Assembly: GCF_932274485.2 (NCBI RefSeq)
Contig: NC_065885.2
Coordinates: 28,657,062 to 28,721,061, forward strand
Direction: 5' to 3'
Length of the DNA stretch: 64,000 nucleotides
Source: Patella vulgata
Taxonomy: Eukaryota; Mollusca; Gastropoda; Patellidae
In this document: piece after piece, positions 1 to 11,075 of the stretch
How the letters are laid out: every line of letters starts with the position of its first letter
Position numbering within the stretch: position 1 is the stretch's first letter
The notes under the pieces: model-generated
The model's database searches: none
Told to the model about the DNA's origin: nothing
The model's input: the letters and a program-made list of their open reading frames with translations, nothing else
Position numbers and translations under genes: made by a program

Positions 1-223
1 TCAATGAATCCAAGCCATGAGATTATCTATCATTGATATTTTGATTTCTTAATTTACTGTTAAATAATCAATCTGATTACATATCGGCATAGAATAATCT
101 GTGAGAAATTTGATATTTTTCGAAAAATGCAAATCATGCAACATTAACTTAAAGATATTCCTTGAATAACAGCAGTCAAATAAAAAATTAAAAAATAAAG
201 GAATCATAATAAATTTTACTTAC

Positions 224-297
224 CATACAGTTTACCACTAATATTTGCTATTAATAAAGCAAAACACAGATAAATTGTTTTCCACATTCTTTCATCA
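224..297 (-). CDS. Probable exon with signal-peptide-like or TM segment (partial gene)
   Basis: On the minus strand a pyrimidine-rich tract ending in TTTCAG precedes 297 and a consensus donor (G|GTAAGT) follows 224. From the ATG at 285-287 the exon encodes 21 residues plus one base: a short basic start (MWK), a hydrophobic core (IYLCFALLIANI) and SGKLYG. That looks like a signal peptide or a transmembrane segment. The same frame is also open upstream of the Met (DER), so this could be an internal exon entered in phase 2. The gene would continue left of the window. The product is not recognised. The strong splice sites are the main evidence; no second exon is visible to confirm it. Confidence 0.4.
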
Positions 298-2039
298 CTG
301 AAACAAGGAATACAGAACAAGTATAAAGTAGTACTATTAATTGAAAGTTTATAACAATGGCATAAAAAGTAACAGTAAATAAGAAAGAAAACATGCTTGG
401 CTAATTTCATGGACAAAATCAGTTATCAACTTCTTTTAACTAGGGTTGCATTTTACAAATTAAGAATGTATCAATTCTAACACTATATTTAGTAATTGAA
501 ATATTTTCTTGCCAGTATCTTTAAGAAATTTATTTTCAATCTGCCTCTCAACTTGATATTAAAATTTAACTTTTGAAAATTTTAACTAAAATTACGACTA
601 TTGGCCCAGCAGTTAAATTAAGTTTGGTGCTAACAGTTCTTATTGTTTCAACTACACCTAATAATCATAAAGGCTTATCTGGAGTAAACAAACATCTAGT
701 TATCTCAACAACAATAAATCAATGATATTTATACAAAATTCTTTAAACATACATGTACATATGTATTTATTCTATTAAAATTTCAAAGTTACAGATCTTT
801 TAATTCTAAAAAAAATGTTTTCTATACAAAAGTACAATTATGACACTTCCCCACATGCAGTTCCTTTACATGTACATTTCATGACTGGTAACTCAAACTG
901 TTATTATGTACATAAATATATGTTCAACTTAGTTTTGTCAGTCTCATTAGATACATGTAGGAATGGAATTTTACTTCGTATTAACGCAATGCTTCAGCTA
1001 CTTTGCGACTAATATAGGTTTATTTGTTCTACATGTATGGTCGCATGGGAAGAAAATTTTACGGCACTTCCTACTCTATCAAATTTCAAAAGCAAGGGGT
1101 TTCTCTATGTATGGACATCGATTTTCCATCCGATCCAAACAACATGGTAACCCTACCGATACTACCCATGACAAGTGGGAATCAGATTAGCACATATTAC
1201 TGATGCAATGGCTCGAGAAATCTTTCTCTAGTCATAGCTGTACAAAGAGCGAAAACTTGAGGCTTTGACAGAAAGTGTCTATTTTTATCGTCCAATCAAA
1301 TCACTCATTGTTGGAAGTTGTAGTTCTATCAAGTTTTTTGATCTGGGGACTTCCTTAAAACTTTGGAGAGTTCATTAAATGTATTAAAAGATGGTGAAAA
1401 TATTTTTAGTCAAAAGATGATATTTTTGCCATAAATATTATGTTGACTAAGGATAATTTACATGTGGCGATTACCCAGTGTTTACGCTTGTAGCTATTTT
1501 GGATAGCCTCATTTGTCGCACATTTAGTTTTTCTGCAATATTCTGGTTAATTGAGCATAGTAAATTTCGTGCAATTTTCATTATACACTTTTATGTTAAC
1601 ATATTCAGATCTTTGGTTAATCCTGATTGATTTTGTTACGCTGAAATGTATTGGTTGTTGACCCCACTGTTAATCAGTCATAACTTAGAACAGAAATTAG
1701 CCGTGAGTCCAGCAGTGTTTAGTGGGATTAGGTCTAACCAAAAGAAACACTGCAAGCAAGGAGTATGGGATTAGCAATTGTATTACTTATTCTCTTTAGA
1801 TGACTTCATCCTTTTTTAGTATATTTTCATAGGCGTTCATTTTCTTATATACAGTCAAAACTGTCTCGATCGAAACACATGTACAGCATGGTCAAAGCAA
1901 TCTCAGGTAAAGTCTCAAGGCCTGTGATGATTTTCTCATTGTTAATTTTGAACACATTTTGATTTTTTCATTGTTAATTTCAAAATGAAATGAAATGGGG
2001 TTTAACGTTCTACTGTTTTGCTTGTTAATTTTGAACACA

Positions 2040-2200
2040 TTTAGTTGGCTTATTTTTCCATTCCCATTTTTGGGCTGAAGTTGGAAAAGAGCTTACAGTG
2101 GATTTGTTGAAATGGATTGTAGAGCTAGCCTGGACGAGTTTGCTGCTAGTGGGTGTGTGGTTCAGTGACTTAAAGTCAACCAGATAATGAAAAATAAATG
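2040..2200. repeat. Dispersed repeat, related copy near 40400-40650
   Basis: Both places share a stretch containing 'tttgctgctagtggg' (here) or 'tttgctgctggtggg' (40.5 kb), preceded by similar sequence around 'gtggatttgttg'. On the minus strand both read as a peptide with NHTPTSSK, but no gene is recognised, so I treat it as a diverged dispersed repeat. Confidence 0.4.
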
Positions 2201-2240
2201 CAGACATGCAAATGTTTAGTTTTCTGTAACATGGGTAGGT

Positions 2241-2242
<2 letters not shown>

Positions 2243-2279
<37 letters not shown>
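2243..2279. repeat. (GA)n microsatellite
   Basis: Uninterrupted GA dinucleotide run. It explains the Glu-Arg and Leu-Ser polymers seen when the two strands are translated. Confidence 0.95.
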
Positions 2280-2281
<2 letters not shown>

Positions 2282-2858
2282 TGTTTAACTGGCCTTGGGA
2301 CAAGACTGCCTTGTCTGTAAAATTGTTATTTTGTAATATGCCTGATGGAAACAGCAGTATTTTATACATCAATAAATTTACATCTACAGTACCCTGTTCA
2401 CAAAGTTTAAATAATGTATTAATTTAGAATATGCTCAGAACTACAAAACCAACGTATCAACAATAATTGTTAAAAGAAAATCAAGAAATCAATTCTACAT
2501 ATGCCACGGGTCTAAAGGTGATGAACATTTCTCACACATTACTCATAACTGGTTGTAATTTTTTACTACAGAGAAAGACAATCTGAAGACCTTATGATTG
2601 TCATTTATCAAATGTTTTGAAGTGTGACTGTCAGTTACACTGTTTTAAATACACTCTTGACATTAACAGCCTATAAAATTGCATTTTAAATGACACTGAT
2701 TTATTTTCTATGAGGAATTCGTCATAGATAAAATCTGATTATATAATATTACAGTAATATCATACCTGTGTTTTGACCGAGTTTAAGTTTGTTAACAAAA
2801 TGGCGGTACAGTTATTTGCAGTTAATAATCTAAAAATAGTAACACCTGAGTGTCTCAC

Positions 2859-2904
2859 CTGTAATAGTGTCGCCATCTACCGTTAAAAATTTATCGTCTG
2901 CCAT
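2859..2904 (-). CDS. Probable first coding exon, unknown protein
   Basis: The minus strand has an ATG at 2902-2904 followed by 15 codons (MADDKFLTVDGDTIT) and one base, then a textbook donor ACAG|GTGAGA. The upstream 60 bases (about 2905-2960) are richer in CpG than the surroundings, as expected for a promoter-proximal 5' UTR. The exon ends in phase 1. The next exon must lie at lower coordinates. The candidate exon at 224-297 does not join in frame (it needs phase 2), so either an exon is missing between them or the two belong to different genes. I do not recognise the product. Confidence 0.4.
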
Positions 2905-3303
2905 GAATCACGCTCAATTTGTGCACGACCGAGGAAGAGCAATAACCAGTCGAGCTTAAAGATAATAATTCTGTATTTTGTTAGTAATAAGTAGAGTTTT
3001 AAATAATTTTAACCCATATAGGCGCTTCTATTTGGGGGCTTTTATTAGGTAGGTCGGTGTGGGTGGTAGAGGGTCATACTTTAAAGAGGCATTGTCACTA
3101 CATAACTATCACCAAGTATGTATAAATCCAAAATATGATTCCATGAAAAAAATGCTGATTTCGAGTGGAGTCAACTTATTTGACTCGCTCAGCTCCGCTG
3201 TCTTTTTTCTTCTTACAGATCGTCGCGGGCAATAATATATTTTCTTCATTTCACTCATGGATGAGAAGTAAAGCTACTCGACTGACACCAACCTGACTAT
3301 TTA

Positions 3304-3494
3304 CAGGCCCGTAACTAGGGGTGGGGGGAACGCGAGGGGGGGGGGGGGTCTTACAAAAAGTTTCGCCCCCCCCCCCCCCCCTGTGAAAAAATTTTCGACC
3401 ATAAAAAAAATAGATATACATTGTCCGTCAATATTACAGCACCCCCGAGAACACTTTCCGCCCCCCTCGTTGCTCTGAGCTAGTTACGGCCCTG
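3304..3494. mobile_element. hAT-type MITE with 8-bp TSD
   Basis: A 191-bp element is bounded by inverted ends CAGGCCCGTAACTAG and CTAGTTACGGCCCTG (14 of 15 match after complementing). It is flanked by a perfect 8-bp duplication ACTATTTA (3296-3303 and 3495-3502). The CAGG start and 8-bp duplication fit the hAT superfamily. The interior has long G and C homopolymers and no coding capacity. Confidence 0.85.
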
Positions 3495-3502
3495 ACTATT
3501 TA

Positions 3503-4370
3503 TTGCTCGAACAAATTGTACTTTTTATTCGACTTTCGCGGAAAAATCAGTATCTGAAACATTGTTGCCTCGAAACGCTCGGTACTCCACCCCTTTGAAA
3601 ACTCCTGTATCGACCCCCTGAATCTTTCTCAGTACATTTTGAATATTATGCTTAGAGTTGGAGATAGACTACTATAAATAATGTCCGTTTTCTATATCAC
3701 CCGGGCACTGCACATACTGCACTTCACTGATGAAAATTAATTCCATAATGCCCACCGAAGCATTAACTAAATTGTATTTAAAACAGCCAACGACATTCCC
3801 AAAATATATCCTACAGGAAATGAAGTTTAAATTGTATCGCGATATGCTAGTTCGTCGCCAGGGCAAGTTCAACCATATCTTCAAATATCTTATGACTGAG
3901 AAACGGTTCCTGATTATCGGTCATTTTCAGTGGTCTTAAGATCAGTAACTTCGCCCTATACTATTTTTTTTTCGATGTGGGAGACGAAAAACAATTTTTG
4001 ACTTTCATAAGTAAAATTTAGCCCCCCCCCCCCCCGTTTCAGTCTTCTCTATCTCACCTACAATTAACTGAGACTGATTGTTCTTTATATGATGCATATG
4101 GATGTTTATATGCAAATTCACTCATGGTCGACCTTTACCCTTTCACTGATTCCTTATGTTCGCGGGAAAGAAGACTCGCTTTGTTTGTGGTTTACGAAAT
4201 AGATAGTAACCCGAGTAAATTATCTTGCACAATTTTAATCAATGCCGATCTTTAGACAAAATGGTCGAACTAGCCCCATTGCATTAAAAGTATCAAGAAT
4301 AAAAATAAATGTGCTGCGAACATAATTTGTGCCAAGTTTGGAATACAATATAGTTTGAACACCCTACGAT
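3503..4370. other. No supported gene
   Basis: Short open frames near 3672-3939 overlap on both strands and resemble no known family. A C homopolymer sits at about 4021-4035. Nothing else is recognised. Confidence 0.4.
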
Positions 4371-4424
4371 TTAAAATTTAACCAATTGGTCAACTCGTAA
4401 ATTATTTCTTTTGACCGGGGGTTT

Positions 4425-4557
4425 TCAAGTCTAATTATTATAGGTGGATGATTGGTATCATGTCGTGATGTCGTGGTGTCGCCCTTCATAAGGCAACAAG
4501 CCGACAGCCCAACATCACGACATGATACCAATCATCCATCATAATAATTAGACTTGA
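4425..4557. mobile_element. Palindromic CGACA-rich element, copy 1
   Basis: Near-perfect inverted repeat with arms of about 46 bp (4425-4471 and 4512-4557) around a loop of about 40 bp. The arms carry TATCATGTCGTGATGT and its complement. The outer flanks ('accaattggtcaac' at 4381 and 'ggccatattcctctcaata' at 4560) recur in opposite order around the copy at 6546-6860, so the element extends beyond the arms to about 4375-4590. Confidence 0.75.
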
Positions 4558-4593
4558 ACGGCCATATTCCTCTCAATACTATGATTATATACA

Positions 4594-4700
4594 CTGATCC
4601 TGGTGTTGGTCAAGAAAGTTGCCAGGGAATTTGCAGAGTGGTTTCTCCCTGACGGTAGTGCAGGATAAAGGGTCTGGCAAAGTACAGTGTCTAGTTGTGG
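4594..4700 (+). mobile_element. SINE-2 internal fragment
   Basis: Carries the post-box-B part of the tRNA-derived SINE-2 family ('ggtgttggtcaagaaagtt', 'cagtgtctagt'), but lacks the tRNA-like head. It is diverged and truncated. Confidence 0.5.
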
Positions 4701-4925
4701 GATAAAAATGGAATGGAATGGAGTTTTTTGGCACGTCAGCTCCAACCGAGCTATATTGTGCCAAACACATGGTGATTTTGACAAGACAATTAAAACAATA
4801 TCACATAAATATATTTATATACATAAATAAAAACAAGTATCACAGACAATAATGTTTTTAAAAATAAATATAAGTCCTTTATGTATATAAATAGTTAAAA
4901 ACAAAAATACGGGATATCTTTATCT
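4701..4925. other. AT-rich spacer with small hairpin
   Basis: A small inverted repeat built on TTTGGCAC and GTGCCAAA sits at about 4727-4768. Otherwise nothing is recognised. Confidence 0.35.
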
Positions 4926-4927
4926 TC

Positions 4928-5555
4928 TATATATATATATATTTGTGACTGTCGTTTGTCTGTCTGTCTGTCTGTCTGTTTGTTCGGGGTTGGCGGCTAC
5001 ACTAGGTCTGCCCCGAGTCTGAAATTTGGGGTATAGAGGTAGCTCGGACCGGGGAGTAACATAGGCCAGGTAGCGTTAGTCTACCACTTCCGGTTTCGGA
5101 GTTATGACCCCCGAGCGAAGCCGGTCTGTTCGGGGTTGGCGGCTACACTAGGTCTGCCCCGAGTCTGAAATTTGGAGTATAGGGGTAGCTCGGACCGGGG
5201 AATAACATAGGCCAGGTGGCGTTAGTCTACCACTTCCGGTTTCGGAGTTATGACCCCCGAGCGAAGCCGGGTATCTGTCTGTCTGTTCGGGGTTGGCGGC
5301 TACACTAGGTCTGCCCCGAGTCTGTAATTTGGGGTATAGGGGGTAGCTCGGACCGGGGAGTAACATAGGCCAGGTGGCGTTAGTCTACCACTTCCGGTTT
5401 CGGAGTTATGACCCCCGAGCGAAGCCGGTCTGTTCGGGGTTGGCGGCTACACTAGGTCTGCCCCGAGTTTGATATTTGGGGTATAGGGGTAGCTCGGACC
5501 GGGGTGTAACATAGGCCAGGTGACGTTAGTCTACCGCTTCCGGTTTCGGAAATTC
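4928..5555. repeat. Pearl-like tandem array: (TA)n, (TCTG)n and four ~146-bp units
   Basis: A TA and TCTG microsatellite (4928-4980) runs into four GC-rich tandem units starting at 4981, 5127, 5284 and 5431 (spacing 146, 157, 147). Each starts with TGTTCGGGGTTGGCGGC; the first three end in CCCCGAGCGAAGCCGG and the fourth stops earlier, at CTTCCGGTTTCGGA. The third spacing is longer because a short TCTG stretch is reinserted. Units differ at only a few positions, so the array is recent. A microsatellite joined to core repeats of about 150 bp is the layout of bivalve pearl elements (non-autonomous Helitron relatives). That assignment is inference. Confidence 0.85.
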
Positions 5556-5619
5556 ACAGTTGAATTTCGATGATGCCTATCTCCAATAGCCCGATTGGTG
5601 CAGAGCAGGAAATTAGGAA

Positions 5620-6545
5620 AATTGAATGAAATGAAATTGTGTTTAAAGCCCTACTGTTCTGCTCTGACAGGGCTAATGAACAGTGGCGGCGCCAGCCGTC
5701 GGTGATTGGAGGGGCAAAGCTGGGGCAAAGTCCAAGGTTAAGGGGGCAAAGGCACGAGCTTCAACTAGGGGTAGGGGACCTCCCCCAGAAAATTTTGAAA
5801 AACAGGTTGCCGGAAATGCAGCCTGGTAGTATTTCAGGCACTGATCGATGAGGTAAAGTGTTAAACGAACGGACTTGTGAATCACGACGAAGCCCACACA
5901 CGAGCGTCAAAGTAGGGAGTCCTCTCCCAGAAAATTTTGAAAAATAGACTGCCGGAAATGCTGTCTTACAGTATTCAGTCAGGCACCGATCGTCAAGATA
6001 AATAGATCTGCCCAGATACCGTTCGTCGCCTGATCACTAATTTATCCGACTAGAGAACAAAATGTCAAACGAACGGACTTGCGAACCTCAACGAATTCCC
6101 CTTGTGAGCGCCAAAGTAGCGAGTCAATTGGGGACCTCGCCAAGAAAATTTTGAAAAATAGACTGTCGGAAATGCTCTACAACATGCAAGTTTATGACTG
6201 AGTGGGGATGTGGGATTTATTCACCGTAGAAGGTATTGATTACCGAAACGTATCACAAATACTTTTTTTTATTTTCTAAAATTATTGGGGGGGGGGGGGC
6301 AAACAGAGGGCAGAGCAGATTAATGGGGGGGGGGGGCAAATGCCACTGCTAATGAAGACGGGCATATGCTATACAGTGTACAATGTACTGTGAGGGAAAC
6401 GTTGCCCAGATTCCAACTGTCAGGCGCTCTTTTACGTGCTTCCTAATATGTACACGGAAGCTCGATTTTTTGTCCCATCCCCTGCTGGTTTTTTTTGTCC
6501 TGCACTGCCGACATGGAGAAACCTCGCTGCAAAATCCCGGGGAAC
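5620..6545 (-). mobile_element. SINE-2 copy split by a hAT element
   Basis: The 3' tail in minus orientation ('ctactgttctgctctgac', 5650-5668) and the body ('catacagtgtac' onward, 6357-6545) are one SINE interrupted at 5681-6348. The junction sequence CTAATGAA is duplicated. In uninterrupted copies (49238-49617) the same bases read straight through as 'gctaatgaagacgggcat', which gives the empty site directly. Confidence 0.8.
5681..6348. mobile_element. hAT-type non-autonomous element inserted in a SINE
   Basis: A 668-bp element starts CAGTGGCGG and ends ATGCCACTG, with a perfect 8-bp target duplication CTAATGAA (5673-5680 and 6349-6356). The interior holds three diverged direct repeats, each containing 'agaaaattttgaaaaa' and 'ccggaaatgc'-like blocks, and G homopolymers near the right end. 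No transposase frame is present. Confidence 0.85.
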
Positions 6546-6860
6546 ATAATCATAGTATTGAGAGGAATATGGCCGATAACCCCACGACAACCCGACATCA
6601 CGACACCACGACAACCCGACATCACAACATTTTAACCCGACAATACGACATTTTTACGCGACATTACGACATTTTTAATTTCGTGGTGTCGGGTGAAAAT
6701 GTCGTATTGTCTGGTTAAAATGTCGTGATGTCAGGTTGTCGTAGTGTCTGGTTAAATTATCGTGATGTCGGGTTGTCGCCGTATGAAGGGCGACACCACG
6801 ACACTAGGACATGATACCTATCACCCATCATAAATTATAGCGACCAATTGGTCAACGTTG
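6546..6860. mobile_element. CGACA-rich palindromic element, copy 2
   Basis: Same family as 4425-4557, in the opposite order ('catagtattgagaggaatat' at left, 'accaattggtcaac' at right). It carries many alternating copies of CGACATCACGAC, CGACACCACGAC and their complements, giving several nested hairpins. No coding potential is seen. Confidence 0.65.
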
Positions 6861-6964
6861 GTCAGTGGTCATTCCTCGGATAATATTGGTGGTACATGTA
6901 TATCCCACTATGTCCAGAATATCAGGAGCCAACAACATCACTAGTAGCCAGGTCCTTAAGGCCA

Positions 6965-9390
6965 TCAGCAGGGCCTTTATCCAAATGACAGCGGATCTAT
7001 CAGTCCAACAGGTGAATGACTAACTTACACGAGGCAACAACATCCCAGATCGATGTAAAACCTTACCTCCTATAGGAAACAGCGACCACGACATCCTAAT
7101 GATTGACATACCTCGTAACATCAAATGCTCACAAGCCAAAGCCAACCATGCGAAAGATTTTTCTCTGGAAGAAAGCTCACCTAGTAAATATGGGGAACCA
7201 CCTTGACACAGAATTTGGAAAGTTCAACAACAACCAAGACACCAGTATTAATACCATGTGGTTAACAATAAAACAACTAATCACAGAATCGATAGAAAAA
7301 CATGTTCCAACCAAAAGAAGCCTAGCAAGACTCAGCCATCCTTGGATGAATAATCAGTTTCGTCGATTAAGTAAACAGAAACAGAGAGCGCACACCAAAG
7401 TCAAACAGACTAAAGATGCAAAGGACTGGATGAGATACAAGAAAATCAAGCCAAACCTACAACGAGAATCCAGGAAGGCCCACACGAGCTTCATGCAGAA
7501 CATCGTCAGTGAAGACCCCCATGAAAACCCTAAGAGATTTTGGTCGTATATTAACAGCAGAAAACAAGAGACTACTGGTATAACAATGCTCAAGAACAAA
7601 GAGCGACACACCACCAAAAGCTGACATCCTGAACACACAATTCCAGTCTGTGTTCACCAACGAAGATTACACAAGCATGCCAGACAGAGGTCCTAGCCCT
7701 CACCCAACAATGAGTCCCATCCATATCAGTGAGAGGGGTGTAGTCAAACTACTCAGAGGATTGAGACCCTTTAAAGCCACAGGACCAGACGATACACCAG
7801 CACTCATACTAAAGAACTTGGCAGACCATCTAGCACCTTATCTTACCAAATTGTACCAGTACCAGATGACTGGAGAAAAGCCAACATCGTACCAGTGTAC
7901 AAAAAATGAGAGCAACATGTTACTGCTAATTACCGCCCTGTCTCTCTGACCTCAATTGTCTGCAAACTACTAGAACACAAAGTGCATAGCTCCATTATGG
8001 ATCACTTCGACCGAACCCAGATACTATGCGATGAACAGCACGGTTTTCGATCTAAACGGTCATGTGAATCGCAACTCCTTATAACAGTGAACACCATAAT
8101 GCAGCACATTGGGGATGGAGATCAGACAGATATAATCCTATTAGATTTTGCTAAGGCATTTGGTAAAGTGCCGCATATGCCAGACTACTACACAAAATGG
8201 ATTTCTACGGAGTCGGAAATAACTCGCTTAAGTGGATTAGGCAGTTCCTGACCGACAGATCGCAGTCCGTGATACTCAAGAACCATAAGTCAGACCCACT
8301 CAACGTAGTATCAGGAGTACCACAAGGTACATTCACGGGCCCCTTACATTTCTTAGCATATATCAACAATCCCCCAGAAGCAATTCGCAGACGACTGTCT
8401 CCTCTTCCGTCGCATCCGCAACTACAAAGATGCTGCAGCCCTCCAGAAGGACTTAATATCATTGGAAGACTGGGAGAAGAAGTGGCAGATGCGTTTCCAC
8501 CCAGAAAAATGTACAGTCATTCGAGTCCCAGGAAAACGTCAAATCCATCAGATGACACACTCACTACATGGACAATCACTGGAAGTAGTTGATAGAGGGA
8601 AATACCTGGGATAAACCATCAACAGGGACCTGACCTGGACGAAACATATCAACGAGACAATTGGAAGGCCTCTAAGACGCTTGGTTTCCTGGGGAGAAAT
8701 CTTGGCAGGTGCACCACCTCGACTAAAGCCACAGCTTACACAGCCCTTGTGAGACCAGTCCTCGAGTATGCGGCAACAGTGTGGGACCCGCACTAGATAA
8801 CTACCATACGAGAAATAGAGCAAGTACAGCGACGAGCAGCCCGCTTTGCTTTCAACTGCTACCAAGATAACTCCCAGGCTGTGTAACAAAACTTTTAGAC
8901 AACCTCCAATGGGAATCTCTCCAACACAGTCGGTGGAAGCAGAGTCTTGTCACCTGCTATAAGATACATCACCAACTGATTGCCATTGACCCAGAGAAGT
9001 TTTAGACAGCCTGCGAGAGCAGAACCCGAGGAAACCACAAACTTAGACAAACAAGAGCCAATAAAGAGAATTACCAGCATTCCTTCTTCCCAAGATCAGT
9101 AAGATACTGGAACGGACTCTCATCACAAGTAATGGAGGCGGGATCCTTAGAAGAATTTAGGGTCAGGCCGTGTACCACCCCCCGGAAACCTACACAGCAA
9201 AAACCATGATAGACCACATCCAAACCTGTATATATTGTTAATAATTGTTAATATCTGTACATACTATCCACCTTTGGACTTTTAAGTGCTTGCGGAGAAG
9301 TTTACTATACGTTTGTGCATGTGTCCAAGTCAATTACACTCTAACAGAGGCAGAATCGATAATTGGAAGAAGAAGAAGATCAGTGTTACC
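6965..9390 (+). pseudogene. Dead Jockey/CR1-like LINE ORF2 (5' truncated)
   Basis: Non-LTR retrotransposon ORF2 broken by many stops and frameshifts. In order it shows the end of the endonuclease domain (GNSDHDILMIDIP, about 7077-7120), a basic linker (7120-7620), and reverse transcriptase blocks: ATGPDD (about 7780), NYRPVSLTS (about 7930), EQHGFRSKRSCESQL (about 8035), LLDFAKAFGKVPH (about 8140) and SGVPQGT (about 8315). The FADD catalytic box is deleted or unreadable after AYINN. Later come the thumb-like EDWEKKWQMRFHPEKC (about 8465) and RPVLEYAATVWDP (about 8750). A GAA-rich tail lies near 9365-9380. The clade is uncertain; Jockey-like or CR1-like both fit. Confidence 0.8.
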
Positions 9391-10950
9391 GACAAGTCTC
9401 ACAAGTTGGTTTATTATTAAAGGGAGAAAACTATTTCAGGGTTAATGCATGTGTAGGGTATACATAAAAGTGAACTTATGTTTGATTGGCGTGTACATTG
9501 AACATTTATTTTTATCTTATAAAAAAAATAAATGGAAAAGGTATAAATACAATTCGAAAAATGTGACATTCAGTGCTGGAGACTGTTGTAGCACCAGTAG
9601 ATTATCTCATCTTCGAAAATAAACTCATACTGTATGTCCTAATAGGCATTTAAATTCGAATTAATTGTGCCCGCATTCCAATCAGTATGTTATGAATTCA
9701 TCGAGGTCTCAAACGAATTCACATTGAAACATGATTCGTTAATTATTCGTTAACAATTGTCGCAAATGACCGATGAAATACATTAAAAATAGCTTGTGAA
9801 TGCATTGAGACGAATTGTGTTTTCTTCCGATTTTGATGAAACTTGGAATGTGATTCTCTTTTGGCCGTGACAGAGTTATTGGCCCGTACATCTAAGTAGT
9901 AGAAATTCGTCAAAAAATTTCCATATTAAAGGAGCTGGACCCTCTAACTCAATATTTTCCGTAAAAGTCAAAATTAAAACACGAATTAAAATTCAATGTT
10001 GGCCCATTTCAATCAATATTGATGTTGTCATTTTCCGTGAAAATATGGGATCCTAATATCCAATATTTAAGACATAATGAACATTTTAAAATCAGAACAC
10101 GAGTCGTGTATATATGGTTTCGGGCACCATTTGTAATGACATGGGAAACGTACACTACAAGACAATGCAGAAGTAATTAGTAATGACTTCTTCTCATACG
10201 ATAAAAAATAATATATAAAAACGCGTAGAAAGGACTAATCAAGCGTAAACGATATACATTCATATTACATTAATATATGCATTCAGATCCATTTTCGGCT
10301 ATTTTAAGGTTCCAAAGAACAGAGCCATGCACCCTTTAAATGAAACACACCGTGTGACTTTATATTCACGGAATTATACATCCCAAACTTAGGCTGCCTG
10401 TGTACAGTTGAAGTAGATGGATCGCTGCGTGCAGTATGGTATAGTCCTTCCCTTGATTGAATTCAATCTCCTCATCTATTCAAATGGCCATGGCCACACA
10501 CACACCCGCATATTTCGTCAAGGTAATACATATTTTGAACGGGAAAACGGCTTAGTATATGGATTTGCATAGTTTTGATATTTGGTCCAGGCATTTATGA
10601 AATTCTATGAAGAGCAAATGCGTATCATTGTTTTGAGGGCGGTTTATAAGACAAAGGGAGGTAAATAAGACGGACCCCTCATCACTGGTCCCTCACACAA
10701 TTTAGTCATTATGATACCAACCAGTTATCAGTATTGATACTAGCATGGAAACGCAAGCAAACCGTAACGTGTTTAGTTATACAGTGATATAGAATAGTGA
10801 CAGGCATTGGCGTTTACTAGGACCATTTTTCGGCTACTATGAGAGAGTGTCCCCAGCTCTGACCAGTAGAATCCCCCGTTCTACGCTATACATCATGATT
10901 TGCTATGGATGTTGTTGTAAGTTTGACCAAATACGTTAAAGGTTTAACGC
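9391..10950. other. No supported gene; one degenerate repeat
   Basis: AT-rich sequence. Around 9825-9900 is a block ('cgattttgatgaaacttgg' type) of a dispersed repeat also seen at 31230-31520. No exon was recognised on either strand. Confidence 0.4.
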
Positions 10951-10955
10951 ATGAT

Positions 10956-11075
10956 ACAATTAATATGGAATACAAGTTACTTAAAAGTTAATTTCTGGTG
11001 ATTATTGGCTAGAGAACCCTGGTCGAAACGTCGCCAGAAATAAACATTTATGTAACTTGTATTCCATTTAATTGT
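10956..11075. mobile_element. Small TIR element with hammerhead-like core
   Basis: The inverted outer arms are ACAATTAATATGGAATACAAG... (10956-10980) and its complement (11052-11075, allowing one mismatch and one indel). Inside, TTTCTGG (10992-10998) pairs with CCAGAAA (11034-11040) around a stretch ending GGTCGAAACGTCG. The order stem, TGAT-like box, stem, CGAAACGTCG, stem resembles degenerate hammerhead motifs of Penelope-like elements. One arm recurs alone near 20360-20425. The ribozyme reading is inference, since the CUGAUGA box is not intact. Confidence 0.5.

Larger units (their letters stand above)
298..2858. other. AT-rich stretch without a recognisable gene
   Basis: No convincing exon is seen on either strand. 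It would be intron if the two minus-strand exon candidates on either side belong to one gene, but their phases (1 and 2) do not join directly, so at least one more exon would be needed. It includes a small minus-orientation SINE-2 3' fragment near 1983-2025, a diverged dispersed repeat near 2040-2190 and a GA microsatellite. Confidence 0.4.

Noticed and set aside
2025-2427. Small frames overlapping the GA microsatellite
   Set aside because: Low-complexity translation; no splice or family evidence.
4981-5555. CRISPR-like repeat array
   Set aside because: Units are about 146 bp, directly adjacent with no unique spacers, in a eukaryotic genome; it is a tandem repeat.
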